From positions 62,001-126,000 of IMG/VR virus record IMGVR_UViG_3300028920_000027: 64,000 nt of DNA. The stretch is one strand, 5' to 3'. The position numbers and the translations under genes were made by a program. The DNA is from a virus. Every line of letters starts with the position of its first letter. Position 1 is the stretch's first letter. The notes under the pieces are model-generated. The model did no database searches, was not told the DNA's origin, and saw nothing but the letters and a program-made list of their open reading frames with translations. Of the stretch, positions 7,760 through 18,892 are shown one piece after another.

Positions 7760-9703
7760 TCACCTGATGGGGCAAGCGCCGCCCTGGCACTCTTCGATCT
7801 CGATATCACCGCCTTTGACGAGAGGATGCCAATGCTCGATTCCATCGTACCGCTGCCAGTACTCTTCCTCAGAAATCGCTTCGTAAGGCGGCTGCTCATA
7901 GCCATGCGTTGAAGGCAAACAGGAAGTGCTCTTGAGTTGAGGAACATATTCCTTCAAGCAGGACGCCAGCTCTTCACGATCAGTCTTGGGGTTAAAATTT
8001 AGCGTGGCTGAGACCGCATTGTCGGCCCACCACCTCTGAATGGTGGCCTGGCGCTCGAACTGCCCACGGATAGTCTCGTTTTCCTTGGTAGTCTGCCCGT
8101 TGGGTGCGCGCATGGGGAACGAGAAGACCCAGGTGTGTCCGGTTTGGTCGTAGACATCCTCTTCATACGGAACGCCAGCTTCCATCATAGCACCCGCCAT
8201 GGGGTCGTTCTTGGCGATTCGCGTGCGACGAACATAGAACGGCGAATGGGGGGCGTGGATACCGGGGCTGGACCCATTCAAAAGGCTAATGGTTCCGCTA
8301 GGTTTGACTGTCGTCACCGTGATGGGCTTGTTCACTTGTAGCTCAGCGGCATACTCATCGGCTTCACGCCGACACGTGCCGTACCATTCAGCAAGCTGCT
8401 CGGGAGTCCACGAGAAGTCGCAGATGCCACCCAAACCAACGCCGACCCGCATATTGGTGCGACCCACAGCGTTGCTCTTGGGGTCGAGCAGGGGAGTCAC
8501 TCGTTGGCGCATCGTGTAGCGAGTCACCAGACGGAAGACCACAACGGGGTCGACTCCCTTTTCGAACTTCGCAGGGAAGACCTCCGCGAGGTTACAGCTC
8601 TCCCGGTCATGAAGGGCTTGCTCCCCACACGGGTTGACCCCCATTGCACTGGGGTCCGTCTGACGCACGAGTGGCAGATTGAGGAGCCCCGGCTCCCCGT
8701 ACTCAATGTTGTCGTTGACCAAGGACATCCAATCGAAGTCCTTGATCTCATCCCAGTCCTGGAATGAGATCGAGTTGTTGCTCGTGTGTCGATGGGAAGC
8801 GACGGCCGCGTAGTCCTTCTTCGCATCGCGGAACTCCTGGTCATCCGAACGCCCCAGCGTGATGAGTGCCGACCGTCGGACGTTGCCACTCTTGATGCAC
8901 AGTCCGATGTGGTTGGTGATGTCCAAGCATTCGACGCTGTTGAGCTGCCGACCCTGGGCACCCCTGACGATAGACCAGACGGCGCGCAAAAGGTTCGTAA
9001 GAGGGCCGGGGCCGCACGCAATGCCGCCGAACGTCTTGATCAGGGCCCCGCGGGGGCGGATGTTGCTGACATCGACCACGACGTCTTCCCCGTTGAAAGC
9101 GGCATTGAGGACTCGGCGCAGAGACTCTACCCAACCCGACCGTGAATCGGCAGCATGGTAGACGGGAGTCGAGCCGTTGAGGAACTCCGGACCCTCAGGC
9201 TTCACCTCACCAACGTTCTCGTGCTGATCGCTGCACCACACGGCCATGCGAGCCCCAGAAACCTTGGCCGTTGGCAAGCTTTCGATGCTGGTCAAACCCA
9301 CCCCCACTCCCCCTCCGAGCATGAGCTGGTTCGCGGTCCAGCACCAGTCCTCTAGCTCGTAGAGCGTCGAATACCAGCAGTTGAATCGAGCGTCGGCCGG
9401 GATACCCTCAACCCCTCCGACCCACAAGCTTCGTCCTGGTGGCAACGCCTGCATTGTCCAGAACAAGTGGAACAGCAGCTCAGCCTCGCTACGAGTCACC
9501 CCCAGCACGAGATTAACGTTACCCTCTACCACCCGCCGAATTGTGTCGGTCCAGGTCTCCCCTTCCCGACTGTACTTCGTCAGGTAGGTGGACCTCGCCA
9601 GCAAAGAGTCGAATGGGTCACGACGCTTGCGGTAAGGAGCAAGGAAATCCTCGCTGAAACGGAACTCGGTGGTGGTGGTAGTAGGCTGCTGTGTAATCAA
9701 CAT
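7760..9703 (-). CDS. Adenosylcobalamin-dependent ribonucleoside-triphosphate reductase (class II, monomeric)
   Basis: 647 aa from the ATG at 9703. The length fits monomeric class II RTPR. Visible features are the first active-site Cys region (ARFNCWYSTL), the NPCGEQ motif followed by ESCNLAEV (second Cys), a VKPSGTISLLNGSSPGIH phosphate-binding loop, and a C-terminal cysteine pair in EECQGGACPIR for re-reduction. It makes dNTPs for phage replication and needs B12 from the host. It is oxygen-independent. It overlaps the downstream-oriented holA-like stop region slightly upstream. Confidence 0.93.
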   Translation of the reverse strand: MLITQQPTTTTTEFRFSEDFLAPYRKRRDPFDSLLARSTYLTKYSREGETWTDTIRRVVEGNVNLVLGVTRSEAELLFHLFWTMQALPPGRSLWVGGVEGIPADARFNCWYSTLYELEDWCWTANQLMLGGGVGVGLTSIESLPTAKVSGARMAVWCSDQHENVGEVKPEGPEFLNGSTPVYHAADSRSGWVESLRRVLNAAFNGEDVVVDVSNIRPRGALIKTFGGIACGPGPLTNLLRAVWSIVRGAQGRQLNSVECLDITNHIGLCIKSGNVRRSALITLGRSDDQEFRDAKKDYAAVASHRHTSNNSISFQDWDEIKDFDWMSLVNDNIEYGEPGLLNLPLVRQTDPSAMGVNPCGEQALHDRESCNLAEVFPAKFEKGVDPVVVFRLVTRYTMRQRVTPLLDPKSNAVGRTNMRVGVGLGGICDFSWTPEQLAEWYGTCRREADEYAAELQVNKPITVTTVKPSGTISLLNGSSPGIHAPHSPFYVRRTRIAKNDPMAGAMMEAGVPYEEDVYDQTGHTWVFSFPMRAPNGQTTKENETIRGQFERQATIQRWWADNAVSATLNFNPKTDREELASCLKEYVPQLKSTSCLPSTHGYEQPPYEAISEEEYWQRYDGIEHWHPLVKGGDIEIEECQGGACPIR

Positions 9704-9716
9704 CGACTGGGGTCCT

Positions 9717-10667
9717 TCAGGTGGCGATGGCGAGCACGGCAAGCTCAACCTGAGTTCGCTTGGAAGGGGCCGTGCTTTTGACCAGGGCGTCCAATCTACA
9801 TAGATGCTGCATCTGCCCCAGCATCGCTTGAAGCGAGTGCTTTTGGGCTTGGGGGATCAGAGTTTTCTCGCATCGGAAACGATGCATCTCAAGCCGGTCG
9901 GCGATAGCTTGTGACCCGTCCCCACGGTCCAGCATCTGCCTGACGATGACCAACTTGGAAAGTGTGCGCATGAGCGCTGTGGTGATAATCACGGAAGCGC
10001 CATCACCCTTGTCCCCATAGAGCATAGCAACCTTGTTCATCGCCCTTACAGGCTGCTTCGAGTAGGCGTCTTCGACGATCTCGTAGCCCTCGGCAGAGGG
10101 CTGGGAAGCCACCACCAACTTCAACTGCTTCTCGGTGGCCATGCCTCCCTCCGCCAAGAGGGCCAGCTTGGACAGCTCGTTGTGGATGCACCCAAGGTCA
10201 TAGCCAACGTGGCGGATCAACATGGCAGCCAACATCTTGTCGATCTTAACCCCCACATACTTGGCCTCACGCATGATCACTTCGACCTGCTTCTCGTCCT
10301 CCCATGGCTTCGGCTGCTGGTGCTCGTACACCCGCCCCTTGGCAGTGGCTTCCTGCCACACCTTCGGCACCGAATCGCGCCGAAGTATTGCCACCAATAC
10401 GACCGAATCGTCCGAAGGGTCACGCTCCTTGAGGTATTGCTTCAGGTATGGACCATCGACCTTATGGGCGTTGTCGAGGATGATGACCCGCTCCGTCATG
10501 TCAAACGACATTGTCTCGCACTCGTCGACCAGCTCAGCATCAGACACCTTCGTCCCATCGAGCTGACTGACTTGACGGTCTTTCCAACTACGTGCCGTCC
10601 GAATGACGCGATCGAGCAAGAACTCTTCAGTCCCGAAAGCAACGACGAAGGGCACCTTCTTCGCCAT
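9717..10667 (-). CDS. holA: DNA polymerase III delta subunit-like clamp loader arm
   Basis: 316 aa. The N-terminus VPFVVAFGTEEFLLDRVI and the pattern MTERVIILDNAHKVDGPYLKQYL, RHVGYDLGCIHNELSKLAL and C-terminal helical collar match the HolA family: a degenerate AAA+ fold without Walker A that opens the sliding clamp. It is adjacent (3 bases) to a delta-prime-like gene, so a phage-encoded clamp-loader pair is likely. Whether it replaces or modifies the host loader cannot be told. Assignment is from family recall without alignment. Confidence 0.82.
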   Translation of the reverse strand: MAKKVPFVVAFGTEEFLLDRVIRTARSWKDRQVSQLDGTKVSDAELVDECETMSFDMTERVIILDNAHKVDGPYLKQYLKERDPSDDSVVLVAILRRDSVPKVWQEATAKGRVYEHQQPKPWEDEKQVEVIMREAKYVGVKIDKMLAAMLIRHVGYDLGCIHNELSKLALLAEGGMATEKQLKLVVASQPSAEGYEIVEDAYSKQPVRAMNKVAMLYGDKGDGASVIITTALMRTLSKLVIVRQMLDRGDGSQAIADRLEMHRFRCEKTLIPQAQKHSLQAMLGQMQHLCRLDALVKSTAPSKRTQVELAVLAIAT

Positions 10668-10670
10668 GCA

Positions 10671-11627
10671 TCACCCCATCAAGGCGCTCGCAAGCGCCGC
10701 CTTGAAGTGAAAGGAAAGAAGCGCTGTCTTGGGCAACGTGCCCAAGGCGCGAAGATGGGCTCGAACCTTGACCAGCTTCTCCAAGCCAAGCTTGTGCCGA
10801 AGCTCCCGGATGTCGCTCATCAGATCGAGGTTGGTCAACGACGCAGGCTCATAATCAACCAGGAAGAGGTCCTTGATGATGTGGTCGAGGAAGGCCAACC
10901 CTTCAGGTAGGTCGTCTGACTTCTTCTTCGAGTCAGCTTGAAGGGCGTCCGTCGTGTGAAAAGCGGTGACCAGATCACGATTTGCCGCCGCCCGCAGGAT
11001 GGTCACCATGCGGTCGCGCACCTGAATTCGAGAAGAAGCCCACAATCTGAAGGCTCGCCCCAGAGACCCGTCGGACAAGCGCGCACAGACCAGAGCCGCG
11101 TCAGCATCACTCCCTCGCTCACACAGCTTGCTGACGATGAATGCCTCACTGAGCCGGTTGTAGCGCACCAGCCCACAACGAGAGCGAATGGGCGGGAGAA
11201 CATCAGCAAGGCGTTCCGCAAGCAAGAAGAACCGTGTTGCGGGCGGGGGCTCCTCCAGAGTCTTGAGTAGGGCGTTGTCAGCCCCAGCCGACATCTGATC
11301 AGCTCCGTCGATGATGATGTAACGGTCCCGGGAAAGAGTGGGGTACATCTTGGCCTGGGCCAGGACCTCCCGAACCTCCTTGACCTTGAGGTCCTTGCCA
11401 GGCTCGTCGGGTTCGAGCAGTGCCAGGTCAGGATGGGTGCCAAGGCCCCCACCAGCGCCGATCATCACGGCGCTGGGCCCGAACGATTGTTTAGCGGCTT
11501 GCAGAACAGAGAAGCGGCGGCCGACCCCCGAAGTGCCCACGAGTAGCAAGGGGTCCTTCACCTTCCCCTCGATCACGCATTGGAGGGTGCGTAGACCCTC
11601 TTCCTGCTCATGTACTTCGCTCAGCAC
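10671..11627 (-). CDS. holB: DNA polymerase III delta-prime-like AAA+ subunit
   Basis: 318 aa from a GTG at 11627. It shows an AAA+ fold with a degenerate P-loop (LLVGTSGVGRR; the lysine is replaced), sensor-like YIIIDGADQMSAGADNALLKTLEEPP and the SRC motif (PPIRSRCGLV) that supplies the arginine finger in clamp loaders. The missing P-loop Lys fits delta-prime, which does not hydrolyse ATP. It lies directly upstream of the holA-like gene. The start overlaps the preceding small zinc-protein gene. Confidence 0.85.
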   Translation of the reverse strand: MLSEVHEQEEGLRTLQCVIEGKVKDPLLLVGTSGVGRRFSVLQAAKQSFGPSAVMIGAGGGLGTHPDLALLEPDEPGKDLKVKEVREVLAQAKMYPTLSRDRYIIIDGADQMSAGADNALLKTLEEPPPATRFFLLAERLADVLPPIRSRCGLVRYNRLSEAFIVSKLCERGSDADAALVCARLSDGSLGRAFRLWASSRIQVRDRMVTILRAAANRDLVTAFHTTDALQADSKKKSDDLPEGLAFLDHIIKDLFLVDYEPASLTNLDLMSDIRELRHKLGLEKLVKVRAHLRALGTLPKTALLSFHFKAALASALMG

Positions 11628-11812
11628 TGCTCACCCAAAATAGGGGTCCTAGTGTCGGCTTCCACCGGCACCAACTGCATCACCACCAAGTAGTGTTGAC
11701 CACACCCCTGGCACACGACCCGGTGTGGCTCGCGCCCACTGCTCTGACAGACACTCTTACACCGAAGGCAGCGCATCAGGGAGGCTGAGTTGTCAGATTT
11801 CGTGGCGTCCAT
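11621..11812 (-). CDS. Small zinc-ribbon protein
   Basis: 63 aa from the ATG at 11812 (a TTG at 11839 would add nine residues). Two Cys pairs (CLRCKSVC and CQGCGQHY) form a treble-clef or zinc-ribbon-like site. The C-terminus is LGEQC. It overlaps the delta-prime-like start by 7 bases. Function unknown; possibly nucleic-acid or protein binding. Confidence 0.6.
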   Translation of the reverse strand: MDATKSDNSASLMRCLRCKSVCQSSGREPHRVVCQGCGQHYLVVMQLVPVEADTRTPILGEQC

Positions 11813-11839
11813 GTCAAAGCTGTCCGACGTACCGGGCAA

Positions 11840-12661
11840 TCAGGATCGGGCTGCAAGAAGGACGTGCCGATAAAGGAACTCGTGGACCTGGGCGTACGGC
11901 TTTTCGTCTTGTAGCCCGTTGTCCGAAACGCGAACTACGACACCTTTCAAGGCGTTACGGATCGGGGCCGCGCGCCACGCCATGAGGAAGTAATTGGAGC
12001 CAGTGAACTGGCGCTCAAAATAGGCCAACGAGTCAGGAGAGGGCGGCCGACCTGACAGCCACATTCTCACCGCGATCGACATCGCATATCCGCGCTTTTC
12101 CCAGTGCACTCGTCCGGGAGCGGGCCAGGGCGCAACGAGCGCGAGCCCCCCGACGAGCACGAGAGTTTCCCAGCCCGTGAGCAAGAAGCTGGTGACGATT
12201 GTTGCAGCCAGAGCGCTGGTGATGATGGCGATGAACGCAGCCATTGACCTCTGTACAACCGCGCACCCCAACACGTAGCCCAGAATTGGCACGAGCATCA
12301 GCCACGAATGCCACCCCGCTAGCCATGCATACACCAGCAACGGTAAGGCCACGAGGATCTGAGGGAACATATAGGACACCTGAAACCACCCGGGGAACCG
12401 CCGACTGTCGTACAGATGGACATACTCGTGCGCCAATACCGTGAAGCTCGCTTCAGGATCCTTCGAATAGTACCCAAAGTTCGGAAACCAAATGGTCTTC
12501 CCCAGCGTCGTGACATATTGGTCCATGAAGCCGGGGTTGAAGGGCCACACCAGAAACCCAAGGGTCAGCATGAACCAAGATTCGTTTTTGAAACAGACCT
12601 TGAAGCCTGGCACCCATCTGTTGATGTCTGCCTCGAACTTCCGCAGTATATTGATGTCCAC
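11840..12661 (-). CDS. Membrane-associated zinc metalloprotease-like protein
   Basis: 273 aa. It contains FTVLAHEYVHLYD, an HExxH zinc site, at about residue 75. Two to three hydrophobic segments follow (QILVALPLLVYAWLAG; MAAFIAIITSALAATIVTSF; LVLVGGLALVAPW). The arrangement resembles M48-type or other membrane metallopeptidases but is too divergent to place. It lies between two small zinc-ribbon genes. A lysis or membrane-remodelling role is speculation. Confidence 0.65.
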   Translation of the reverse strand: MDINILRKFEADINRWVPGFKVCFKNESWFMLTLGFLVWPFNPGFMDQYVTTLGKTIWFPNFGYYSKDPEASFTVLAHEYVHLYDSRRFPGWFQVSYMFPQILVALPLLVYAWLAGWHSWLMLVPILGYVLGCAVVQRSMAAFIAIITSALAATIVTSFLLTGWETLVLVGGLALVAPWPAPGRVHWEKRGYAMSIAVRMWLSGRPPSPDSLAYFERQFTGSNYFLMAWRAAPIRNALKGVVVRVSDNGLQDEKPYAQVHEFLYRHVLLAARS

Positions 12662-12669
12662 GTTTCACC

Positions 12670-12885
12670 CTACAAATTAACCGAGCCGCCTGTGTTGACT
12701 CCCCAAGAGTGGCCGCACTTGGTGCAGCGGTACAGTCGCTGACCCCCTGCATTTTGGAGATGTACCTCCTGCGCCGTGATCGAGTCACACTTGGGATTGC
12801 GACACTTGAGCTGAACTGGTACGGGCTCTTCTTTTGCGCGCTTGGATAGGCCGGGAGTTGTCCCCGCCGGATCTACTTCTGTCAT
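12670..12885 (-). CDS. Small zinc-ribbon protein
   Basis: 71 aa from the ATG at 12885, preceded by AAGGGA six bases upstream. It has a CRNPKC...CTKCGHSW zinc ribbon like the C-terminal ribbon of TFIIS and RNA polymerase subunits. It ends in TAG; the downstream gene is not in the same frame. Function unknown. Confidence 0.6.
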   Translation of the reverse strand: MTEVDPAGTTPGLSKRAKEEPVPVQLKCRNPKCDSITAQEVHLQNAGGQRLYRCTKCGHSWGVNTGGSVNL

Positions 12886-12929
12886 GATGTCCCTTCTGAC
12901 ATGGCTGGACCTCGACAAGTCGGGGCCAC

Positions 12930-13319
12930 TTACAATGACGACGTTGGGTAGTCGTCAGTGAACAGACTCTGCAAGATGCCAAGCACCCGAGCATAGAAGG
13001 TGCGGTCCCGGGCGTCGAGAGTCCCAGGGGCGAAATGCACCTCGGGGTCTCGAACGGTCGGGGTGGCGGCAGGGACAATTTGGGGATGGAACGTGTCTGT
13101 CTCCACGTAGGGTAGAATCTTCTCCCAATCCTCGTGGCGAATAACTACGTTCACCGTCAAACCATGTAGGCGCACGTAGCTGATCCCCCGACCTTGGTTC
13201 GCATCCACACGCACTTTTCCACGCGCATAGGCTACGATGGCCACGGCTACTTCGGGGAGGTCACTCTTTAGCAGTCGAACGGGTCGCCGCCCGGAGATGC
13301 GTAACAAAGTGCCGTCCAC
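12930..13319 (-). CDS. Unknown protein
   Basis: 129 aa, TAA stop. The N-terminal half is beta-rich (LLRISGRRPVRLL; VRLHGLTVNVVIRHEDW) and the C-terminal half helical. No family recognised. It is the first gene after groEL in the direction of transcription. Confidence 0.55.
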   Translation of the reverse strand: MDGTLLRISGRRPVRLLKSDLPEVAVAIVAYARGKVRVDANQGRGISYVRLHGLTVNVVIRHEDWEKILPYVETDTFHPQIVPAATPTVRDPEVHFAPGTLDARDRTFYARVLGILQSLFTDDYPTSSL

Positions 13320-13352
13320 ATCAGGGGCAAGGCCACAAGTGAATCCATCACA

Positions 13353-15352
<2,000 letters not shown>

Positions 15353-15360
15353 GACCTGGC

Positions 15361-15370
15361 AGCATACACC
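15361..15370 (-). promoter_or_regulatory. GGTGTANAGT-type promoter element, groEL unit
   Basis: GGTGTATGCT on the minus strand, eight bases before the GTG at 15352. Confidence 0.55.
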
Positions 15371-15386
15371 AAGTCAGCCCGTGGTG

Positions 15387-16934
15387 TTACCAGCCCTGAC
15401 GGCTCTTTGAAAGCGAAGGCTTCTCGGCGACGAGCTGTGGCGATGGGCTCTCCGCAGGCGCGGCCCACTGAACCCCGTCCCCGAAGCTCGGTGTCTCTGC
15501 CGAAGCATTGAGAGGAGACTGCTCAGGAACGTAGAGGATGCCGCTGCCGCTGCCGCTGCCGCTGCCGCTGCCGCTGCCATTCCCCACGAACGAAGAAACC
15601 GTTGCATCACGCGCCGCATTGCTGAGCTGCACGCTTCCCAAGTTCTGAAAGTCGGCCAGGGCCTGGAAATCAGCACAGACCAAACCCATGCCCCGAGAAG
15701 CAAAGTGCCGTGCTGAGTTCCGATAGCCCGCGCCCACACTGTAGGCCGCCCCCGACACATAGTTCTGCCTCAGGTTGGTTGCCATAGCAGCCAGACCATC
15801 GTGACCTGCTACCTGATCAGAGACTTCGCGCAGAAGCTCTGATGCCGTGTCGAAGTTACCTCGGGAGGCTTCCTCTTCAGCCTTGCCTTGCGCCCGCACG
15901 ATCTTGGCAAGCCCCACGATCTCTTGCAGGTCCGCGGGGATCTCCTTGGCCACCTCGTCAGGCTTAACGAACCGCACCTGGCACGTGGCCTCAACGTTGT
16001 GAGTGCTGGTTGTGCCGTGCTGATCCAGCATCGCGTAGGTTGTGACCACCTTAAAGGCGTTGACGTCACGAGGGAATGCCTGCTTCTGCTCTTTCAGCTC
16101 GATCTCCAGCACGAGATGACGGTTCTCCTCCGCCAACATCTCGGGGATCTTGAGAGTGACCTGTCCGATCTCATCCTCGACGTCGACATCGCTCAGCACG
16201 TCCCGAATGCGATGCCCATTCAAGGGCTCGATCGAGACCTCGATGCTCGTCGCGTAAGTCGAGAGGAGTCCACCCAACTCGGCGCCGAACGCTGCCAGCG
16301 CGGCGTCAGGCTCCTGAACGTAGGCATAGTTCCCTTTTCCCGTGCGTGCAAACTCGGTCAGGAAGTCTTGGTCACATCCGGTCCAGGCATCGTTGCCCGC
16401 ACCATAGCCAAACGCGCTCACCGTCACGTTGCCACGTTGCTCGGACAACATCCGGAGGATAGCAAGGCTATCCTTGACACCCACCGTCGGCTGCCCGTCA
16501 GTGAACATGATGACGCGAGACCGGTAGCTTGGTGGCAAGTCGAGCTGAGTCACCAACGCCAAGCTCCGAACCATACCTTCACAGAAGTTGGTGCCACCCA
16601 TTGGTGCCAACTGGTTGATGGCCTTGACCAGCTGATCCCGAATCTGGCTCAAAGGCCCGGGTTCGACCCGAACATGGACATTGTTCTCGAAGACAATGAG
16701 CCCGGACACATCGTCGTCTTTCAGGTGCTCGACGAGCTTGAGGGCACTCTTCTTGGCGTACTCCAGCTTAGCTCCCCGCATCGAACCAGACACGTCGATG
16801 ACGGGCAGAACTGCGAGAAGGGGGCGGGTCTCGACCCAATCGACCTCGGGAGCGCTGAGGGTAAGGACGAGGTGGTCTACATTGGACTGGGTATGATCAA
16901 AATTGGGGGATGCGCAACGCGCCTGAATCTGCAT
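15387..16934 (-). CDS. von Willebrand factor A (VWA) domain protein
   Basis: 515 aa from the ATG at 16934 (GGAG seven bases upstream). The VWA domain (about 35-230) has an intact MIDAS: DVSGSM, a downstream Thr-Asn (MGGTNF) and TDGQPTVG. A beta-rich domain and a helical C-terminal domain follow. A (GS)n linker sits near residue 460, encoded by six CCGCTG-type hexamer repeats at about 15541-15578. Related VWA proteins in bacteria bind metal-dependently to protein partners; whether this is a virion protein or intracellular adaptor is unknown. Confidence 0.88.
   Translation of the reverse strand: MQIQARCASPNFDHTQSNVDHLVLTLSAPEVDWVETRPLLAVLPVIDVSGSMRGAKLEYAKKSALKLVEHLKDDDVSGLIVFENNVHVRVEPGPLSQIRDQLVKAINQLAPMGGTNFCEGMVRSLALVTQLDLPPSYRSRVIMFTDGQPTVGVKDSLAILRMLSEQRGNVTVSAFGYGAGNDAWTGCDQDFLTEFARTGKGNYAYVQEPDAALAAFGAELGGLLSTYATSIEVSIEPLNGHRIRDVLSDVDVEDEIGQVTLKIPEMLAEENRHLVLEIELKEQKQAFPRDVNAFKVVTTYAMLDQHGTTSTHNVEATCQVRFVKPDEVAKEIPADLQEIVGLAKIVRAQGKAEEEASRGNFDTASELLREVSDQVAGHDGLAAMATNLRQNYVSGAAYSVGAGYRNSARHFASRGMGLVCADFQALADFQNLGSVQLSNAARDATVSSFVGNGSGSGSGSGSGSGILYVPEQSPLNASAETPSFGDGVQWAAPAESPSPQLVAEKPSLSKSRQGW
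15541..15578. repeat. Hexanucleotide microsatellite encoding a Gly-Ser linker
   Basis: Six-plus copies of a 6-bp unit (CCGCTG on the plus strand) encode alternating Gly-Ser in the VWA protein. Confidence 0.9.
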
Positions 16935-17090
16935 GATAAATCTCCGTGCAAACAATCGAGTGGTCGCCTTCGACGCGGGCTTGGACAGAGCCCCAGAATC
17001 TCTGGCAAAACAGTTCGAGTGTCCTTACGGCCACCCCAAAACCTTGCGGCGCGGGCAACCGCGACAGAGAGCCAATCCTTCAGGGACGCA

Positions 17091-17471
17091 ATGCCCTCCG
17101 CGTTCCGTACTACACCAACTATCCGGCCAAAGCCACGAAATTCGTTCGATGCCCTGTCTCAAGTCATGGGCACGCAACGTCGCCATTCATCGCAACGCCT
17201 GCGCATCCGCAGTTCAACACCACCGCCGAAACGCGACACGCTGATCCCCTGCCCAGCGTGCGGCTCCAAGGGGGAGCAAATCTACGAGGACCACCGCGGA
17301 AGGTACCGCCATCGCGAATGCCCCTGGTGCGACGGCAAAGGTTTCACCGACTTTCAGACCATCTCGATGTTCTGCCGTTGGCAGCGCATCCTCCAGCACA
17401 ACTGGGCAACGGGAAGGTGTGGCATCAAGAAGAGGACGCCTCTACCACGACCCCCACCGCCGAAGAAATGA
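17091..17471 (+). CDS. Small DnaJ-type zinc-finger protein
   Basis: 126 aa from the ATG at 17091 (an in-frame ATG at 17166 is an alternative). It contains CPACGSKG and CPWCDGKG, two CxxCxGxG-type repeats as in the zinc-finger part of DnaJ, but no J domain. The C-terminus is basic with PRPPPPKK. The N-terminal part is of low quality, so the later start may be correct. It converges with, and overlaps, the gene at 17425-17757. Confidence 0.6.
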   Translation: MPSAFRTTPTIRPKPRNSFDALSQVMGTQRRHSSQRLRIRSSTPPPKRDTLIPCPACGSKGEQIYEDHRGRYRHRECPWCDGKGFTDFQTISMFCRWQRILQHNWATGRCGIKKRTPLPRPPPPKK

Positions 17472-17757
17472 CCGTGCATCGCGCGTGGACAACCCCACCG
17501 CCCCGGGTCAGGTTGAACTTGAACCCTGGTGTGAGTAAGTATGCTGGGCGTTGACTGAGCCATTCCACATAGCCCTCCACTTCCCCATTCGGATCTGGGT
17601 CACCCAGAAGCTCCCCCAGCATCGTCCAGTACTGGAACTCCTCAGGCAACAGGTCCCCCGTCGCCGGCATAGCTAACCGACGATTGGGGAAGTTGCAGGG
17701 GTTGAGGCGAGAGTGCTCGGTGACGAATCGGAAGCGGGCACGGGCGCGAGAGTCCAT
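17425..17757 (-). CDS. Unknown protein
   Basis: 110 aa from the ATG at 17757, six bases after GGTGTAAGTT (17764-17773). It has a helical middle part (LLPEEFQYWTMLGELLG). Its last 47 bases overlap the zinc-finger gene on the opposite strand, so the C-terminal tail (VGVVVEASSS) may be poorly constrained. No family recognised. Confidence 0.55.
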   Translation of the reverse strand: MDSRARARFRFVTEHSRLNPCNFPNRRLAMPATGDLLPEEFQYWTMLGELLGDPDPNGEVEGYVEWLSQRPAYLLTPGFKFNLTRGGGVVHARCTVISSAVGVVVEASSS

Positions 17758-17763
17758 GCCCTT

Positions 17764-17773
17764 AACTTACACC
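17764..17773 (-). promoter_or_regulatory. GGTGTANAGT-type promoter element
   Basis: GGTGTAAGTT on the minus strand, six bases before the ATG at 17757. Confidence 0.6.
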
Positions 17774-17788
17774 ACCACCAGCACTTAG

Positions 17789-18370
17789 CTACCCGGCTTG
17801 GAGGAAGGGTCTCCACTCGTCGGGTGCCTTTTCGAGATCGATGTGAGGCGAATGCATCGGCAAGATCGCAGGTCGGACCGGCACCCTCAGAAGCTCCATT
17901 CCCGCCTGTTCTGGCGTGCGATTGTCCTTGCGAGAGTTGCAGGGATAGCATGCCATCACGATGTTCTCCCACACGGTCTTCCCGCCTTGCGACCGAGGGA
18001 GTACGTGGTCGTAGTTAAGCTGACTCAAGGGTAACTTCTCACCGCAGTAGCAGCACCTGAAGCCATCCCGAAGAGCCACGTTAATCTTCGAGAACTTGAC
18101 CCCTGATTTGGTCATGCTCACCGGGCGTCGCAGAACAGCAACGGCGGGTGCCTTGATGGTCAAACTCTCGGTGTCCGTTCCAACAACTTGACGAAGGGCG
18201 CGTCGCAGCTCTGGAAAGCTCGATAGCGTCTGGCGCCCGATGACAGCCAACACCTCATCATACTGAGCCAGCACTTCGATGGACCCCTTGAACATGGCGG
18301 CAACAGCGTCCTGCCACGTGATGATGTCATGGGGCTTCCAGGCTTGGTTCAAAACGAGTGTACGGTACAT
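17789..18370 (-). CDS. HNH endonuclease
   Basis: 193 aa. The C-terminal HNH domain has the zinc pair CCYCG, the catalytic NYDHVLPRSQGG (H-N-H first His) and the second pair ACYPCNSRK with the final HNH-type Asn/Arg. The N-terminal part (MYRTLVLNQAWKPHDIITW) matches the leader often seen in this HNH_5-like group. These proteins are phage packaging-linked or free-standing nucleases; which one is unknown. It ends in TAG, followed in frame by only eight codons. Confidence 0.85.
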   Translation of the reverse strand: MYRTLVLNQAWKPHDIITWQDAVAAMFKGSIEVLAQYDEVLAVIGRQTLSSFPELRRALRQVVGTDTESLTIKAPAVAVLRRPVSMTKSGVKFSKINVALRDGFRCCYCGEKLPLSQLNYDHVLPRSQGGKTVWENIVMACYPCNSRKDNRTPEQAGMELLRVPVRPAILPMHSPHIDLEKAPDEWRPFLQAG

Positions 18371-18433
18371 GATGCTATTCTCCTATCTCTAACAGCTTGA
18401 CAGGGCAAATTCTTCTTGTGGTCCCGGGGGTTA

Positions 18434-18892
18434 TGCTTGAGGACTGGATTGCCGAAAACCTCGGAAAGGCCCTGCTGATAGGTATGGGAGCCACGATCCT
18501 GATAGCCATCCTGGCCTTCTACCTAGCACCATCATCACCATCGTAGGCGGGGGCCTGGCGCTGGCCCTCGGCATGGTTTTCTACCGAGCTTTGGCCATCA
18601 GCTGGGGAGTGGTCAAGGGCCATCACACACCGGTAGATAAGGGCCATCACACGGAAGAGGACCATCCAGGCGACGACTTTCTGACCGGCATCGATGCCTA
18701 CCTCAACGGGATACTGCTGACGCCAACCTCACCGAGGCAGAAGGCGCCCACACCTTTACACCACAGAACCCAGAAGCACACATCGTACACATGAACGTGG
18801 ACAAAAAGGGTACCGACTGGGAGGTCGAATCTCCGCGGCCGACCCACCAGTCATCGCCGACGAGCTGGGAGCGGCTACGCGAAGACGACTGA
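18434..18892 (+). pseudogene. Small membrane protein gene split by two compensating frameshifts
   Basis: The ATG at 18434 opens a 36-codon frame with a transmembrane segment (ALLIGMGATILIAILAFYL), ending at TAG 18542-18544. Sensible sequence continues in the +1 frame from about 18530 (TIITIVGGGLALALGMVFY, then GDDFLTGIDAYLNG). It then returns to the original frame at about 18715 and ends with PTSWERLREDD, the C-terminal WERL motif found elsewhere in the window. Two indels of opposite sign would explain this. Decay, sequencing error or programmed shifting cannot be separated here. The natural product would be a two-TM protein of about 150 aa. Confidence 0.6.

Noticed and set aside
15888-17090. 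Long plus-strand open frame antisense to the VWA gene
   Set aside because: It mirrors the codon structure of the VWA gene; only the part after 17091 (zinc finger) looks real.
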